Positions 54,659-63,626 of a stretch of DNA of 64,000 bases are shown piece after piece. The DNA lies in assembly GCF_017573465.1 (NCBI RefSeq), contig NZ_JAGEPF010000002.1, forward strand, positions 395,803 through 459,802. The letters run 5' to 3'. Source of the DNA: Actinomadura violacea. Lineage in GTDB: Bacteria > Actinomycetota > Actinomycetes > Streptosporangiales > Streptosporangiaceae. Each line of letters opens with the position of its first letter. Position 1 is the stretch's first letter. The translations under genes and the position numbers were made by a program. The notes below the pieces were generated by a model that did not search any database, was not told the DNA's origin, and saw only the letters and a program-made list of their open reading frames with translations.

Positions 54659-55687
54659 ATGGCGAACTTCACGCTCGACGACGTTCGGCAACGGACGTAC
54701 AAGGCGCGTGACGCGTGGTGGACGGTCGTGCTGGTCGACCCGCTCGCCTCCCACCTGGTGAAGTTCACCGCGAACCGGACGCGGATCACGCCGAACCAGC
54801 TGACCGTGGGCGCGCTGGTCCTCGGCCTCGGGGCGGGCGCCTGCTTCGCGGCGGCGTCCTGGCCGTGGCTGCTCGTCGGCGCGCTGCTCTACCACCTGTC
54901 GTTCACGCTCGACTGCATGGACGGCAAGATCGCGCGCCTCAAGGGCACCGGGTCGGTGTTCGGCGCGTGGCTGGACTACATCTTCGACCGGGTGCGGGTG
55001 CTGGCCTGCGCGGTCGCGCTGATGGCCGGGCAGTACGCGGCGACGGACAACGTCGCCTACGTGTGGACGGCGCTCGGCGTCGTCTTCCTGGACATGCTCC
55101 GCTACATGGACGCCCTGGAGATCTACAAGGTGCGTTCGCAGATGCGGACCACGCTGATCGAGACGCGGCGCCAGGCGGAGGAGCTGGAGGAGGCGGTCCG
55201 GCGGGCGAGCGGCGCCGCGCCGGAGGCCGGCGAGGTCGGCGCGGACCTGCGCTCGGCGGAGGGCGCGCTCGGCGCCGACCCCGAGATGGAGGAGCGGGTC
55301 CTCGGCGACACCGACCGCGCCAACCACGACCTGCAGGCGGGCTTCTACAAGCGGTTCCCCTGGTACCTGCGGATCCGCAACGTGCTGCTGCGCGGCCGGA
55401 TCCGCCCGCACCTGATCAGCGGCATCGAGTTCCAGATGGGCGTGTTCATCGTCGCCCCGGTGATCGCCGCGGCGGTGCCGGGCGCGATCATCCCGGTGGT
55501 GTGCGTGAGCGCGGCCGGCATGCTGGCCTTCGAGCTGTTCATCATCTACAAGTTCTGGCTGTCCAGCCGGGACTACAGCCGCAGCCTCGCCAGCCTGAAC
55601 GGCAAGATCGAGGGCTACCGGGCGCAGCTGCCCGCCGAGGAGATCGGCGAGGCCGCCGGCGCCGCGGTCGTCGGCAGCTCCGGCTGA
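54659..55687 (+). CDS. CDP-alcohol phosphatidyltransferase family protein
   Basis: 342 residues from ATG 54659 (GAAAGGA upstream). The family signature DGx2ARx8Gx3Dx3D is complete in DGKIARLKGTGSVFGAWLDYIFD (~residues 83-105). Six membrane helices are split by a ~90-residue cytoplasmic, charged, helical insertion (~165-235). It joins a CDP-alcohol (or CDP-diacylglycerol) with an acceptor alcohol at the membrane. In this locus it may prime or anchor the polymer on a lipid; it is not one of the short phospholipid-synthesis enzymes. Confidence 0.9.
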   Translation: MANFTLDDVRQRTYKARDAWWTVVLVDPLASHLVKFTANRTRITPNQLTVGALVLGLGAGACFAAASWPWLLVGALLYHLSFTLDCMDGKIARLKGTGSVFGAWLDYIFDRVRVLACAVALMAGQYAATDNVAYVWTALGVVFLDMLRYMDALEIYKVRSQMRTTLIETRRQAEELEEAVRRASGAAPEAGEVGADLRSAEGALGADPEMEERVLGDTDRANHDLQAGFYKRFPWYLRIRNVLLRGRIRPHLISGIEFQMGVFIVAPVIAAAVPGAIIPVVCVSAAGMLAFELFIIYKFWLSSRDYSRSLASLNGKIEGYRAQLPAEEIGEAAGAAVVGSSG

Positions 55688-55733
55688 CCCTCCCGTCCGG
55701 TCTCCGCCCGCGGGTGGAGGCCGGATGAGGCGG

Positions 55734-56804
55734 TCAGGACGCCGACAGCGCGCCGTCGCGGCAGGTGTCCCACGGCTCGCCGCCCTTGACGGGCCCGGTG
55801 ATCGAGACCGTGCCGCCGGACGCCACGCTCGCGAAGGTCCGGCGGGCGACCGTCCCGCAGGTGAGGGTGAACGGCCGCCTGGGCCCGCTCCCGTCGATGC
55901 GGCCGGAGCCGCTCAGCTCGACGACGCCCCGCTCCCGGTCGACGATCCACAGGCCGCCCCGCTGGACGACGGCGGTGATCGTCGGATAGGTCCGCACCCG
56001 CCAGGTGAGCTTCCCGAAGTCGGACACGGACTCGTCACGCGACTTGATGTCGCCATAGGGAGTGAGACCGAACGGGCATTCCGCCCTGGGAACGCCGCGG
56101 GTCTCCGCGCACCGGTCGATGACCGCGTCGTACGCCTGCGACACCGCGCGCTGCCCGGCGGGCGTGACGGTGAACTCCGGCACCACGCCCACCCACCCCG
56201 GTGAGGAGCCGTTGGCACCGGGAAGTACGGGCGTCTGCCCGGCGGCGACCCGGAGCAGGTCCTGCCGGCCCTGGTAGAAGCGGTAGAGGCCGGGGAGCAC
56301 CCGGTACTCCACGCTGAGGCTCTCGGTCCGGGGGTCCCCCTGGTAGGGCGCCCGCATCCCGCCGGCCTCGACGTAGTCCATGGCGGTCGCCTGGAACCGC
56401 AGGCTCATCAGCGGCTCGGCGATCCGCACGCCGCCCCGCCCCTTCACCAGCTTCACGGTCCCCTCGTACCGCTTCCGGTGCTCCCCGATGAGGACGACGG
56501 TGACCTCGGCGTCGTCGTCTCCGCTGTACTCGAAGCCGTCCGTCTCGGTGACGGCGCCGATCCTCCAGTGGTCGAGGGCGCGGGGCGCGAGGAACCGCGC
56601 GGCCTCCCCCGCCGGCGGCTCGGCCTTCGCGATCTTCAGCGCCTTGCGGACGTCGTGCTTCCTGATCGCCTCGTAGTAGCCGCGGACCAGCGTGACCGTC
56701 TCGGGCGGTCCGTGGGTCGCGTGGAAGGCCGCGGCCAGCAGGACCCCGGCCAGCGTGATGCCGCCCGCGACGGCCCGGCGCCGCCGGTACCGGAACTCCC
56801 GCAC
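55734..56804 (-). CDS. Membrane-anchored extracellular protein of unknown function
   Basis: 356 residues from GTG 56804, supported by AGGAG eight bases upstream; longer in-frame starts run antisense through the next gene. A basic start (REFRYRRRR), one membrane helix (~10-28), then a helical domain (~35-140; VTLVRGYYEAIRKHDVRKALKIAK, NTF2-like in appearance) and a beta-rich C-terminal half with four Cys (DRCAETRGVPRAECP, TLTCG, DTCRDG) likely in disulfides. It is convergent with the CDP-alcohol transferase and divergent from another exported protein. Confidence 0.72.
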   Translation of the reverse strand: MREFRYRRRRAVAGGITLAGVLLAAAFHATHGPPETVTLVRGYYEAIRKHDVRKALKIAKAEPPAGEAARFLAPRALDHWRIGAVTETDGFEYSGDDDAEVTVVLIGEHRKRYEGTVKLVKGRGGVRIAEPLMSLRFQATAMDYVEAGGMRAPYQGDPRTESLSVEYRVLPGLYRFYQGRQDLLRVAAGQTPVLPGANGSSPGWVGVVPEFTVTPAGQRAVSQAYDAVIDRCAETRGVPRAECPFGLTPYGDIKSRDESVSDFGKLTWRVRTYPTITAVVQRGGLWIVDRERGVVELSGSGRIDGSGPRRPFTLTCGTVARRTFASVASGGTVSITGPVKGGEPWDTCRDGALSAS

Positions 56805-56905
56805 AGGCCGTCTCCTGATCACTCGGCGATGCCCCTCAGACGGCGGCCCGGACCCGCCCGGTTCTCCGTCGGCCGTTTCCGGCCAGGTCAGAACCGCCGC
56901 CCGGC

Positions 56906-56937
56906 GGCGTCCATCAGAGTCGGCGTCCATCAGAGTC
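56906..56937. repeat. Perfect tandem duplication, 16-bp unit x2
   Basis: ggcgtccatcagagtc is repeated head to tail, between two divergent exported-protein genes and 20 bp upstream of the rightward start codon, so it lies in a promoter or leader. Confidence 0.85.
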
Positions 56938-56957
56938 GGCGGCGGAGGTGATCGCGC

Positions 56958-57842
56958 GTGGGCGACGGCGAGGGGCGGCATCCGGCCGCAAAGCTGTACG
57001 GGCGGGCCTCGCTGTGCGCGGCCGTGGCCGCGGTGGCGCTCCTGCTGGCGTTCGCCCGCCCCTGGGGCTCCGGGGAGTCCGCCGCGCAGGGCGCCGCGCC
57101 GTCGCCGGGCCCGTCTCCCCAGATCAGCGCTTTCGCCACGCCCGCCCCGAAGGCGGCCGACGCGGGGACGGTCCGGATCGTCGACCACGGCTTCAGCACC
57201 CGGCGGGACGCCGCCGGCGAGGAGCAGGTCAGCTGGGGGCTCGTCCTGGAGAACACCAGCCGGACGTCGGCGGCCGCCGTCCCGGTGACCGTCGGGATCC
57301 TCGACCGCGGCGGCGCGCAGCTGATCGGGAAGGTGAGCGACTTCGCCCGGCACCGCAGCACCCCCTACATCCTGCCCGGCGCCCGCTACGGCATCGGCGA
57401 CGACACCTACGTGAAGCGGGCCGGCGCCGCCCGGCTCAGCTTCGCGCTCGGCGCCGTCCAGTGGCTCCCGCCCGGCGACCAGCGGGTCCCGCATCTGACC
57501 GCGAGCCTGGTCAAGGCAGACCTCTACCGGGTCGACAAGACGCAGTTCTTCTGGCTCGCCGATCCCGATCGTGCCGAGATGCGCCGGGAGCGGCGGTACG
57601 ACCTGTCGATCACGTTCCGGGTCGAGTCCGGCGCGTCCGCGGTCTACGACGACGGCCACGCCTCAGCCGTCCTGCGGGACTCCCGAGGCCGGATCGTGGG
57701 CGGCACCGGTCCGGCCGACACCGACGCCTACACGTCCTTCCCGCCGGGCTGGTCCGTCCAGGCGATCCACACCAGGGGCGTCCCGCGCACCGTCGACGTC
57801 AAGCACATCGAGATCTACCCCGAGCCCTCCTACCAGCTGTGA
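56958..57842 (+). CDS. Membrane-anchored extracellular beta-rich protein of unknown function
   Basis: 294 residues from GTG 56958, with GGAGGTG at good spacing. One membrane helix (~18-36), a Pro/Ala/Ser linker (~40-65), then a domain of long beta-strands (VRIVDHGFSTRRDAAGEEQVSWGLVLENTS..., VPVTVGILDRGG) resembling an extracellular immunoglobulin-like fold. No Cys. Family not recognised. Divergent from another exported protein; its position inside the glycan locus suggests an envelope role. Confidence 0.72.
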   Translation: MGDGEGRHPAAKLYGRASLCAAVAAVALLLAFARPWGSGESAAQGAAPSPGPSPQISAFATPAPKAADAGTVRIVDHGFSTRRDAAGEEQVSWGLVLENTSRTSAAAVPVTVGILDRGGAQLIGKVSDFARHRSTPYILPGARYGIGDDTYVKRAGAARLSFALGAVQWLPPGDQRVPHLTASLVKADLYRVDKTQFFWLADPDRAEMRRERRYDLSITFRVESGASAVYDDGHASAVLRDSRGRIVGGTGPADTDAYTSFPPGWSVQAIHTRGVPRTVDVKHIEIYPEPSYQL

Positions 57843-57858
57843 CCCGCCCCGCTCGCGG

Positions 57859-60144
57859 TCATGGGGCGGCGGCGAGGAGGTCGGTCCACTGGCGGCACAC
57901 CTCGTCCAGCCCGTAGGCGGCGCGGACCTGGTCGCGGGCGAGGCGCGCGTCGTCCTCCCAGCGGCCGAGGGCGACCGTCCCGGAGATCGCGGCGGCCATC
58001 GCCGACGGGTCGGCGTGGATCCAGCGGGTGTCGTAGATCGTCTCGGCGCCGGGCCAGCCGAGCAGCGCGGGCACCGCGCCGGACGCCATCCCCTCGGCGG
58101 GCGCGAGATGGAAGCTCTCGTCGTCGCTGGTGGACAGCACGAACCCGATGCGGCGCAGCCAGGACGCGACGTCGCGGCCGTAGGAGTCGAACACGACGCC
58201 GCCGGACAGCACCGGCGACCGGCGGATGCGGCGGAACACCTGCTCGTAGTGGGCGCGCTCCTCGTCCTTCTGCCAGATCCACCAGTACTCCCACGGGAGC
58301 TTGGACTTGACGAAGAGGGTGAAGCGCGGGTCGTCGCGGCGCAGCTCCTCCAGCGCGTCCAAGGCGAGGTCGAGGCGCTTGCGGGACGGGGCGATGCCGA
58401 TCATGCCGAGGTGGTGCTCGGCGCCGGCGAGCTTCGGCCGGTCCAGCTGCCGGTCGTCCACCCAGTTCGGCACCGTGGTGATCTTGGACATGGGCCAGCC
58501 GAGGATCTCGTGGGTCAGCCGCGCGTAGTGCGGGCTGACGCAGATGACCTGGTCGACGGCGTCGATGTCGAGGTGGCGGGGCCAGCGCGCGTACAGCTCG
58601 AAGCGGTGCAGCCGGACGACGAGCCGCTGGCCGGGCCGCTTGCGCTGGGCGAACCAGATGGCGTTCGGCCCGCACCACTCGCAGACGATCACGTCGGCCC
58701 AGTCGACGAGCTCCTGGCTGCGCTCCTCGTCGTGGACGCGCAGCGCCGCCCACGGGTCGACGCGCACCTCCATGTCGGGCCGCGACCTGAGGTAGTCGAG
58801 CAGGCGGGTGAAGAACTTCAGGTCGTGGCCCGCGACGCCGACGCGCAGGCGCCGCTGACCCGCGGCGGGGACGTGCGGACGGGTCGGCGCGTCCGGCTGG
58901 GCGGCGCGGCGCTCGTGCTCCGCGGCGGCGCCGAGGACGGCGGCGGACGGCTCCGGGAACGTCTGCGCGAGGCAGTCCCGCAGGCGCCCGGCGGCGGCGT
59001 CCAGGGTGAACGCTTCGGCGGCGGTGCGGCAGCGCTCGGCGGCGAGCGTGTACACCTCCGGGTTCTTCCCGATGATCGTCAGCGCGTCGAGGACGTCGTC
59101 CTCGGTGGCGGAGAACAGCGGGTAGTCGGCGCCGAACAGCCGCTCGTGCATCGGCGTCCGGTTCAGCACGACGGGGACGCCGAGCGTCCCGCACTCCAGC
59201 ACCTTCGTGGACAGCTCCAGGCTCGCGTCCATCTCCGGGTGCCGCCACGACAGCCCGACGTCGGCCGCCGCGGTCAGCCGCATCGCCTCGGCGCGCGGGT
59301 GGCCGCCGTGCCAGACGACGCCGTCCCCGGACTCCAGCGCGGTGCGCATCCGGACCGCGAACCCGGGGTCCTTCGGGTCGTCGTGGATCTTGTCGCCGAC
59401 CATGTGCAGCTCGGCGTCCACGCCGCGCATCGCGAGCAGCCGCGGCAGCGAGGTCATCTCGTAGGTGTTCCAGCGCGGCGCGAACTTGCCGGTGTAGACG
59501 AGCTTGAGCGCGCGGCCGTCCGGGGTGCCGTCGGGCCGCGGTTCGAGGCCGTCGGGCAGCACGACGACGGGCGGGAACAGCACGCTCTTGCCCGCGGTCG
59601 CGGGGACGGCGCTCTCCAGGAAGCCGCGCAGCTCCTCGGTCTGGCAGAGCAGCACGCGGGACGCGTCGGCGATGCGGCGCAGCTCGCCCTTGGCGGAGCC
59701 GGTGAACTCGCCGGCGGACTGCGGGACGTCGGTCAGGTACGTCCAGAGGCGTCCGGCGAGCGGCCCGTGCGACAGCTTGCCCGCGAGGCGGCGGCCCCGG
59801 ACGACGGCGAGGTCGAACCCCGTTCCCGGGGGGTGCGGGGGGTCGTCCCCCCACGAGTCACGCTGCTCGGCCTCGTCGATGCGGGCGAGGACGGCGGCGG
59901 CCTGCTTGGCGGGCATGCCCGCCTCGCCGTCGACCAGGCCCTCGGCGTGCGGGCTGCGGACGGTGACGCCGGGCAGGGCGCGCAGCGGGTCGACCAGCCG
60001 GCCGGTCCGGACCGGGGCCTTGAGCACCAGGGTGACCGCGCAGCCGGCGCGGGCGAGCGCCTGGACCATGCCCTGGGCCCAGATCGCCGATCCGTCGATG
60101 AGGTTGAGGTCGACGTCTCCGTAGACGAGGGCACGTGGTCGCAC
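57859..60144 (-). CDS. Twin GT4 glycosyltransferase (two GT-B modules fused)
   Basis: 761 residues from GTG 60144 (AAAGGA upstream). Module 1 (~1-400): RALVYGDVDLNLIDGSAIWAQG, LVYTGKFAPRWNTYEM, donor site ELSTKVLECGTLGVPVVLN. Module 2 (~435-761): RVGVAGHDLKFFTRLLDYL, VVRLHRFELYARWP, LGMIGIAPSRKRLDLALDAL, with EGMASGAVPALLGWPGAETIYD. Two transferases in one chain suggest consecutive sugar additions. Residues ~102-112 (SWGDDPPHPPG) are encoded by the GC hairpin repeat at 59826-59853. Confidence 0.88.
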   Translation of the reverse strand: MRPRALVYGDVDLNLIDGSAIWAQGMVQALARAGCAVTLVLKAPVRTGRLVDPLRALPGVTVRSPHAEGLVDGEAGMPAKQAAAVLARIDEAEQRDSWGDDPPHPPGTGFDLAVVRGRRLAGKLSHGPLAGRLWTYLTDVPQSAGEFTGSAKGELRRIADASRVLLCQTEELRGFLESAVPATAGKSVLFPPVVVLPDGLEPRPDGTPDGRALKLVYTGKFAPRWNTYEMTSLPRLLAMRGVDAELHMVGDKIHDDPKDPGFAVRMRTALESGDGVVWHGGHPRAEAMRLTAAADVGLSWRHPEMDASLELSTKVLECGTLGVPVVLNRTPMHERLFGADYPLFSATEDDVLDALTIIGKNPEVYTLAAERCRTAAEAFTLDAAAGRLRDCLAQTFPEPSAAVLGAAAEHERRAAQPDAPTRPHVPAAGQRRLRVGVAGHDLKFFTRLLDYLRSRPDMEVRVDPWAALRVHDEERSQELVDWADVIVCEWCGPNAIWFAQRKRPGQRLVVRLHRFELYARWPRHLDIDAVDQVICVSPHYARLTHEILGWPMSKITTVPNWVDDRQLDRPKLAGAEHHLGMIGIAPSRKRLDLALDALEELRRDDPRFTLFVKSKLPWEYWWIWQKDEERAHYEQVFRRIRRSPVLSGGVVFDSYGRDVASWLRRIGFVLSTSDDESFHLAPAEGMASGAVPALLGWPGAETIYDTRWIHADPSAMAAAISGTVALGRWEDDARLARDQVRAAYGLDEVCRQWTDLLAAAP
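59826..59853. repeat. REP-like GC hairpin repeat, copy B, inside the twin GT4 gene
   Basis: ccggggggtgcgggg then ggtcgtccccccac: G6, TCGT loop, C6. It matches copies A and C in core and is in frame with the gene on the opposite strand. Confidence 0.7.
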
Positions 60145-60155
60145 AGCAGTTCCTT

Positions 60156-60890
60156 TCAACGAGGCAGCGTCATTTCCGGAGGCGCGCCCCCGGTCCCCCC
60201 GGGCTCCGCCCGGTTCGCGGGGTCCGCCAGTCCGGCGAGGCGGCCCGGCGTGGCGGCGGTGGCGTCCCAGTCGAGGAGCGCGAGCGTCGCGGGCGGCGCC
60301 TCGCCCCACAGGACGAGCGGCAGCGACCGGGCGCGGGCCAGCGTGCGGACGTCGTGCAGCGCGCGGTCCCGGTCGTACATGCCGGGGACGCCGAGGTAGG
60401 CCCACGGCCCGCCGGGCTCGCCCGCCGCCGCGTCGACGAGGACGAGGTCCACGTCGGCGGTGTCGAGGACGATGGTGGCGTCGTGCGGGTAGAGCGGGAC
60501 GACCTTGGCGTGCTCGCGCAGCGCGATCGCCGTCGCGGGGGCGAAGATCCCGGCGACGACGATCCCGTCGTGGGGCGCGGCGGCGAGCAGCCGGTCCTCG
60601 GGCCGGTCGATCCGGTCGAGCTGGAGCCGCTCGCCGCCGGACGGCGCGGGGCCCTGCTCGGGACCGTTCCGCTTGCGCCAGAGCCGGTACAGCTCCTTCG
60701 GCAGCCGGGCGCCGCGGCGGCGCGGGTTGCGGGCCGCGCCGGCGACGAGCCGGCCGAACTGCAGGGCGACGGAGGTCTCCAGGGCGCCGAGGCGCCGTTC
60801 CAGTTCCTGGACGCGCGCCTCGCGCTCCCGGAGGGCGGCGCGCAGCCGCGCCGCCTGCCGGTTCGCCTTCGCGCCGTCGGGTCCGCTCAT
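60156..60890 (-). CDS. Hypothetical coiled-coil protein of the glycan locus
   Basis: 244 residues from ATG 60890 (GGAG upstream), overlapping the wecB stop as ATGA, so cotranslated with wecB. Residues ~8-50 form a charged coiled coil (ARLRAALREREARVQELERRLGALE), followed by a basic stretch. A Rossmann-like alternating strand/helix region (~95-225; DGIVVAGIFAPATAIALREHAKVV; VDLVLVDAA) resembles the N-terminal part of glycosyltransferases but lacks a donor-binding half. Possibly an accessory subunit of the adjacent twin GT4, which starts 11 bp downstream. Confidence 0.7.
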   Translation of the reverse strand: MSGPDGAKANRQAARLRAALREREARVQELERRLGALETSVALQFGRLVAGAARNPRRRGARLPKELYRLWRKRNGPEQGPAPSGGERLQLDRIDRPEDRLLAAAPHDGIVVAGIFAPATAIALREHAKVVPLYPHDATIVLDTADVDLVLVDAAAGEPGGPWAYLGVPGMYDRDRALHDVRTLARARSLPLVLWGEAPPATLALLDWDATAATPGRLAGLADPANRAEPGGTGGAPPEMTLPR

Positions 60891-61981
60891 CCGAGGGCTC
60901 CGTTCTCGCCGAGATACGTCATGACGACTTCCGCGATGCGGGGGCCGGCGTGGCCGTCCCACAGCGGCGGCTTCCGCTCGCCCGCCTGCGCGCCGGACTC
61001 CAGGGCCTTGCGGGCCGCGGGGACCAGTTCCTCGAAGGTGACGAGCCGGTTGGTCCCGTGGGTGATGGTGATGGGCCGCTCGGTGTTGGGCCGGACGGTC
61101 AGGCACGGCACGCCGAGGATCGTCGTCTCCTCCTGCAGGCCGCCGGAGTCGGTGACGACCGCCGCGGCGCCGCGCACGGCGGCGATGAAGTCGATGTAGC
61201 CGAGCGGGTCGAGGACGTGCACCCGGTCGTGGTCGTCGAGGCCGGCGGCCAGCAGGTTCGCGCGGCCGCGCGGGTGCACCGGGATGACGAGGTCGGCGAG
61301 GTCGGCGACGCCGTGCAGGTGCCGGACGAGCGCGGCGGCGGTCCGCGGCGCGTCGACGTTCGCGGGCCGGTGCATGGTCGCGAGGACGTACCGGTCGGGC
61401 AGCCCGTGCGCGGCGCGCACCTTCGCGGTGTCGAAGGAGTCGAGGTTGGCCAGCAGCGTGTCGATCATCGGGTTGCCGACCAGGTGCGCGCGCTCCACCG
61501 GGACGCCCTCGTTCGCCAGGTGGCCGATCCCCTCGGGGCTGGTCACCAGGCAGATGTCGGAGAGCTGGTCGGTGAGCCGCCGGTTCACCTCCTCCGGCAT
61601 GGTCATGTCGAAGGAGCGCAGCCCGGCCTCCACATGCGCGACCGGGATGTGCAGCTTGGCCGCGACCAGCGCGGCGGCGATCGTCGAGTTCACGTCGCCG
61701 TACACGATGACGAGCGCCGGTGAACGGCTCGTGAACTCCCGTTCAAGGCCGACCATGAGGGCCGCGGTCTGCTCGGCGTGCCCGCCGGAGCCGACGCCGA
61801 GGTTCACGTCGGGCTCGGGCAGTCCGAGCTCGTCAAAGAAGATCTCCGACATCCGGGCGTCGTAGTGCTGCCCGGTGTGGATCACCGCCTGGTCCGCTCC
61901 GGCGGCGCGCAGGGCGCCGATGACCGGAGCCGCCTTGACGAAGTTCGGCCGCGCGCCGAGGACGTGCACGATGGGTGCCAC
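60887..61981 (-). CDS. wecB: UDP-N-acetylglucosamine 2-epimerase (non-hydrolysing)
   Basis: 364 residues from GTG 61981, with AAAGGA seven bases upstream; GTG 61984 and ATG 62002 also possible. It interconverts UDP-GlcNAc and UDP-ManNAc. Family motifs: VLGARPNFVKAAPVI, HTGQHYDARMS, GDVNST, HVEAGLRSFD, PEEVNRR, VHPRGR, TDSGGLQEE, RPNTERPI. UDP-ManNAc is the linkage-unit sugar of wall teichoic acids and the substrate of wecC, whose gene begins at 63.6 kb. Confidence 0.95.
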   Translation of the reverse strand: MAPIVHVLGARPNFVKAAPVIGALRAAGADQAVIHTGQHYDARMSEIFFDELGLPEPDVNLGVGSGGHAEQTAALMVGLEREFTSRSPALVIVYGDVNSTIAAALVAAKLHIPVAHVEAGLRSFDMTMPEEVNRRLTDQLSDICLVTSPEGIGHLANEGVPVERAHLVGNPMIDTLLANLDSFDTAKVRAAHGLPDRYVLATMHRPANVDAPRTAAALVRHLHGVADLADLVIPVHPRGRANLLAAGLDDHDRVHVLDPLGYIDFIAAVRGAAAVVTDSGGLQEETTILGVPCLTVRPNTERPITITHGTNRLVTFEELVPAARKALESGAQAGERKPPLWDGHAGPRIAEVVMTYLGENGALG

Positions 61982-62026
61982 CACAATTTCCTTTCTGTTC
62001 ATCGGGGTTGCCTACGCTCCGTCGCC

Positions 62027-63532
62027 GTGCGGAACATTGCCCTGAAAAGGCTTTTCTCGGGGGCGTGGGGGTCGTCCCCCACCATGAAGCGCCCGGTCTA
62101 CCTGCTGGGACTCACCTGGCGGCAGGTCCGTGACGATCCCGGGCGGGCGCCCCGGCTGGCGGTGCGGCTGCTGGCCCGGGCGGCGCCCGGGCCGCTCGGC
62201 GGGCGCCGGCTGCGCCGGTCCCGGCTGGCGGTGCCGCGGCCGCGCGGCGCCCGGCGGGAGAACGCGGAGCTGCGCGCCCTGCTGGCGCACACCCCGCCGG
62301 CCTCCGGCCGCGCCGCCCGGTCCCGGAGCGGTTCCGGGACGGGCGTGCTGCAGTTCGTGACGAACGCGCTGCCGGCGACGAACGCCGGGTACACCGTCCG
62401 GACGCACCGGATCGCGCTGGCGCAGCGCGAGATGGGGTTCGACACCCACGTCGCGACGCGGCTCGGGCACCCGCTCAGCCAGGGCGTCGGCGACGCGCGG
62501 GCCCGGGTGGAGGTCGACGGCGTCCCGTACCACCGGCTGCTGCCGTGGCTGCCGCCCGCCGGGCCCGTCCGGGCCGTGGCCAAGGGCGCCGACCTCGCCG
62601 GGCGGCTCGTCGAGGAGCTGCGCCCGGACGTCCTGCACGCGGTCAGCAACCATCTGAACGCGGCGGTCGCGCTGGAGCTGGGCCGCCGGCACGGGCTGCC
62701 CGTCGTGTACGAGGTGCGCGGGTTCCTGGAGGACTCGTGGCTGTCGCGCGACCCGGCGCACAGCGAGTCCGACGAGTTCTACCGGCTGACCCGGGAGCTG
62801 GAGACGCGGCGGATGGCCGAGGCCGACGCGGTCGTCACGCTCGGCGAGGCGATGCGCGCGGAGATCGCGTCGCGCGGCGTCCCCGAGGAGAAGATCTTCG
62901 TGGTGCCGAACGGGGTGGACGAGGCGTTCCTGGAGCCGCTGCCGGACGCCGCCGGCCTGCGCGCGGAGCTCGGCATCGCGGCGGACGCGACGGTCGTCGG
63001 CCTGACGTCGTCGTTCTACGGCTACGAGGGCATCGACACGCTGGTCGACGCGGCGGCGCTGCTGCGCGACCGCGGCGCGCCGGTGACGCTGCTGCTGGTC
63101 GGGGACGGGCCCGAGCGCGGCGCCCTGGAGCGGCGGGCCGCCGGGCACGGCGTTCACGCCGTGTTCACCGGGCGGGTGCCGATGGGTTCCGTTCGCCGCT
63201 ACCACGCGCTCCTCGATGTGTTCGCGGTTCCGCGCCGGGCGGACCGGGTGTGCCAATTGGTGACGCCTCTCAAACCGCTGGAGGCGATGGCCGGGGGAAT
63301 CCCCGTCATAGCCAGTGATGTCAGGGCACTTCGCGAAATTGTGGAACCCGGCGTGACCGGGGCGTTAACAGTTCCAGAAAACGCGGAAGCATGGGCGAAT
63401 TGTCTGGAAGACCTGGCTTACAGTCCCGAAAGTAGGCAAAAAACAGGACAGCGGGCCCGGGAATGGGTTCGGGCGGAACGCACCTGGCGGGCCGTCGCGA
63501 CGGGATACCGGGCCGCTTACGGCCTCCGCTGA
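62027..63532 (+). CDS. GT4 glycosyltransferase (mosaic base composition)
   Basis: 501 residues if started at GTG 62027; ATG 62084, just after hairpin repeat C, is the alternative (482 residues). An N-terminal basic region precedes the GT-B fold: VLQFVTNALPATNAGYTVRTHRIA, LHAVSNHLNAAVALELGRRHG, VVYEVRGFLEDSW, KIFVVPNGVDEAF, VGLTSSFYGYEGIDTLVDAA, LLLVGDGPERGALE, and the donor motif KPLEAMAGGIPVIASDVRALREIV. From ~63180 to the stop the DNA is clearly lower in GC with different codon choice (aaattgtgg, gcgttaacagttcc), unlike the first 1.1 kb. Confidence 0.88.
   Translation: MRNIALKRLFSGAWGSSPTMKRPVYLLGLTWRQVRDDPGRAPRLAVRLLARAAPGPLGGRRLRRSRLAVPRPRGARRENAELRALLAHTPPASGRAARSRSGSGTGVLQFVTNALPATNAGYTVRTHRIALAQREMGFDTHVATRLGHPLSQGVGDARARVEVDGVPYHRLLPWLPPAGPVRAVAKGADLAGRLVEELRPDVLHAVSNHLNAAVALELGRRHGLPVVYEVRGFLEDSWLSRDPAHSESDEFYRLTRELETRRMAEADAVVTLGEAMRAEIASRGVPEEKIFVVPNGVDEAFLEPLPDAAGLRAELGIAADATVVGLTSSFYGYEGIDTLVDAAALLRDRGAPVTLLLVGDGPERGALERRAAGHGVHAVFTGRVPMGSVRRYHALLDVFAVPRRADRVCQLVTPLKPLEAMAGGIPVIASDVRALREIVEPGVTGALTVPENAEAWANCLEDLAYSPESRQKTGQRAREWVRAERTWRAVATGYRAAYGLR
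62058..62082. repeat. REP-like GC hairpin repeat, copy C, at the start of a GT4 gene
   Basis: cgggggcgtggg then ggtcgtcccccac: G5, TCGT loop, C5. It matches copies A and B. It lies between the GTG 62027 and ATG 62084 start candidates, so it is either coding or leader. Confidence 0.65.
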
Positions 63533-63626
63533 GGCACTCCTCGGCCGGCCGCGCCTGAACCGAATCGCCATACCTGACATCCGGGAGCGCGCCGAGCGCG
63601 CGCACCGACCGCGAAGGGAGCCGGGC

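Noticed and set aside
56805..57659. N-terminal extension of the exported protein at 55734-56804
   Set aside because: It is antisense to the exported protein at 56958-57842, which has its own ribosome binding site and membrane helix.
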